NCBI GenBank assembly: GCA_016185435.1
Contig: JACPNN010000013.1
Coordinates: 1 to 64,000, forward strand
From: Candidatus Aenigmatarchaeota archaeon
Lineage (GTDB): Archaea; Aenigmatarchaeota; Aenigmatarchaeia; QMZP01
Reading direction: 5' to 3'
DNA length: 64,000 nucleotides
Positions 63,746 through 64,000 of this stretch are shown here, in pieces. Made by a program: the position numbers and the translations under genes. The stretch's first letter is position 1, and each line of letters starts with the position of its first letter. The notes below the pieces were generated by a model. That model was not told the origin of the DNA. It was given only the letters and a program-made list of their open reading frames with translations, and searched no databases.

Positions 63746-64000
63746 ATGTTCTACCCCGAAGAGATGCAGAAAGCTTTTATCGCCGTGCACAAGTCCAGAC
63801 AGAAACAGGTGATAGAGGAGCTTTACAGGCTCAGGGCAGTGCACGTGAAAGAGCATGAGTCAACAGATGGTTTCCCTATAGGCTTCCCTCTGGAGGGCGC
63901 CGAAGAGCTTTCTGAGCTGCTCCTGAGGCTGAAATCCATAAGGGCGGCCCTTGGCATAGGCGGCCAGAAGGCAGGCGCAGAAGGCATCAGCATACAGCAG
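63746..64000 (+). CDS. ahaI: V/A-type ATP synthase subunit I (N-terminus, runs off the window)
   Basis: The first 85 residues, MFYPEEMQKAFIAVHKSRQK, then VIEELYRLRAVHVKEHESTD, match the start of the membrane subunit I/a, where the first strand and helix 'M.K..i..hk....vieeLh.l..vHi' are conserved. The membrane domain lies outside the window. It follows ahaH by five bases. Confidence 0.85.
   Translation, partial: MFYPEEMQKAFIAVHKSRQKQVIEELYRLRAVHVKEHESTDGFPIGFPLEGAEELSELLLRLKSIRAALGIGGQKAGAEGISIQQ

Overview
The window is chromosomal DNA from an archaeon. The evidence is an ATP-dependent archaeal DNA ligase, FEN1, the PCNA-linked repair protein NreA, Mre11, RNase P protein Rpp30, RNase HII, deoxyhypusine synthase, TrmB-type regulation, an archaeal NMN adenylyltransferase, the start of a V/A-type ATPase operon, BHB-type tRNA introns, and TATA boxes about 25 bp upstream of start codons (mostly leaderless transcripts). 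Genes are short and packed, often with overlapping starts and stops. Many are small proteins or secreted/membrane proteins of unknown function, which would suit an uncultivated, possibly DPANN-like, lineage. The lineage cannot be fixed from this sequence alone.

Layout. 1-860: truncated transposase, AT-rich SLOG gene and a gene-free stretch. 860-4,720: ribulose monophosphate pair (HPS, PHI), two sister membrane proteins and a TrmB regulator. 4,984-11,865: DNA ligase, a caspase-like protease, a 1.39-kb tandem duplication carrying a wHTH gene, a DUF202 protein and an unknown gene. 11,968-16,108: coiled-coil membrane protein, M20 peptidase, CRP-like regulator and a frameshifted gene. 16,150-20,703: minus-strand run of XRE regulator, broken AbrB-like gene, tRNA-His, two unknown genes, an Asp/Glu racemase and HisRS. 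20,808-29,980: methyltransferase, NreA, FEN1, membrane proteins, leucyl aminopeptidase, MBL hydrolase and a DUF3800-like protein. 30,134-37,828: hypusine/polyamine pair (DHS, agmatinase), beta-propeller, PCM, Rpp30, RHH protein, esterase, PKD protein and HTH-repeat protein. 37,945-43,857: H+-pyrophosphatase, DUF167, an AT-rich two-gene island, a surface protein and an initiator tRNA with two introns. 43,907-50,617: RNase HII, transposase and toxin remnants, RNA ligase, GatC, Mre11, and an AT-rich three-gene cassette with a second caspase-like protease. 50,677-64,000: 1,405-residue surface protein, NadM, IleRS, VapBC, three tiny zinc-ribbon genes, Rieske protein, DUF2203 and the first two A-ATPase genes.

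How the genes fit together. HPS and PHI supply ribulose 5-phosphate. Agmatinase makes putrescine, and DHS uses spermidine for eIF5A hypusination. The pyrophosphatase and A-ATPase handle proton energy. FEN1, NreA, ligase, RNase HII and Mre11 form a replication/repair set. Mobile or conflict-related material is scattered through the window: two different caspase-fold proteases, VapBC, a broken RelE-like pair, transposase pieces and a possible IS605-type right end.

Most unusual points: the twice-interrupted initiator tRNA; the protease cassette that sits on a gene remnant; two loci where the 3' end of a gene is duplicated beside an extra gene; and the tRNA-His/HisRS operon with a racemase and two unrecognised genes. 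Three genes carry apparent single-base frameshifts, which may be real decay or assembly errors.
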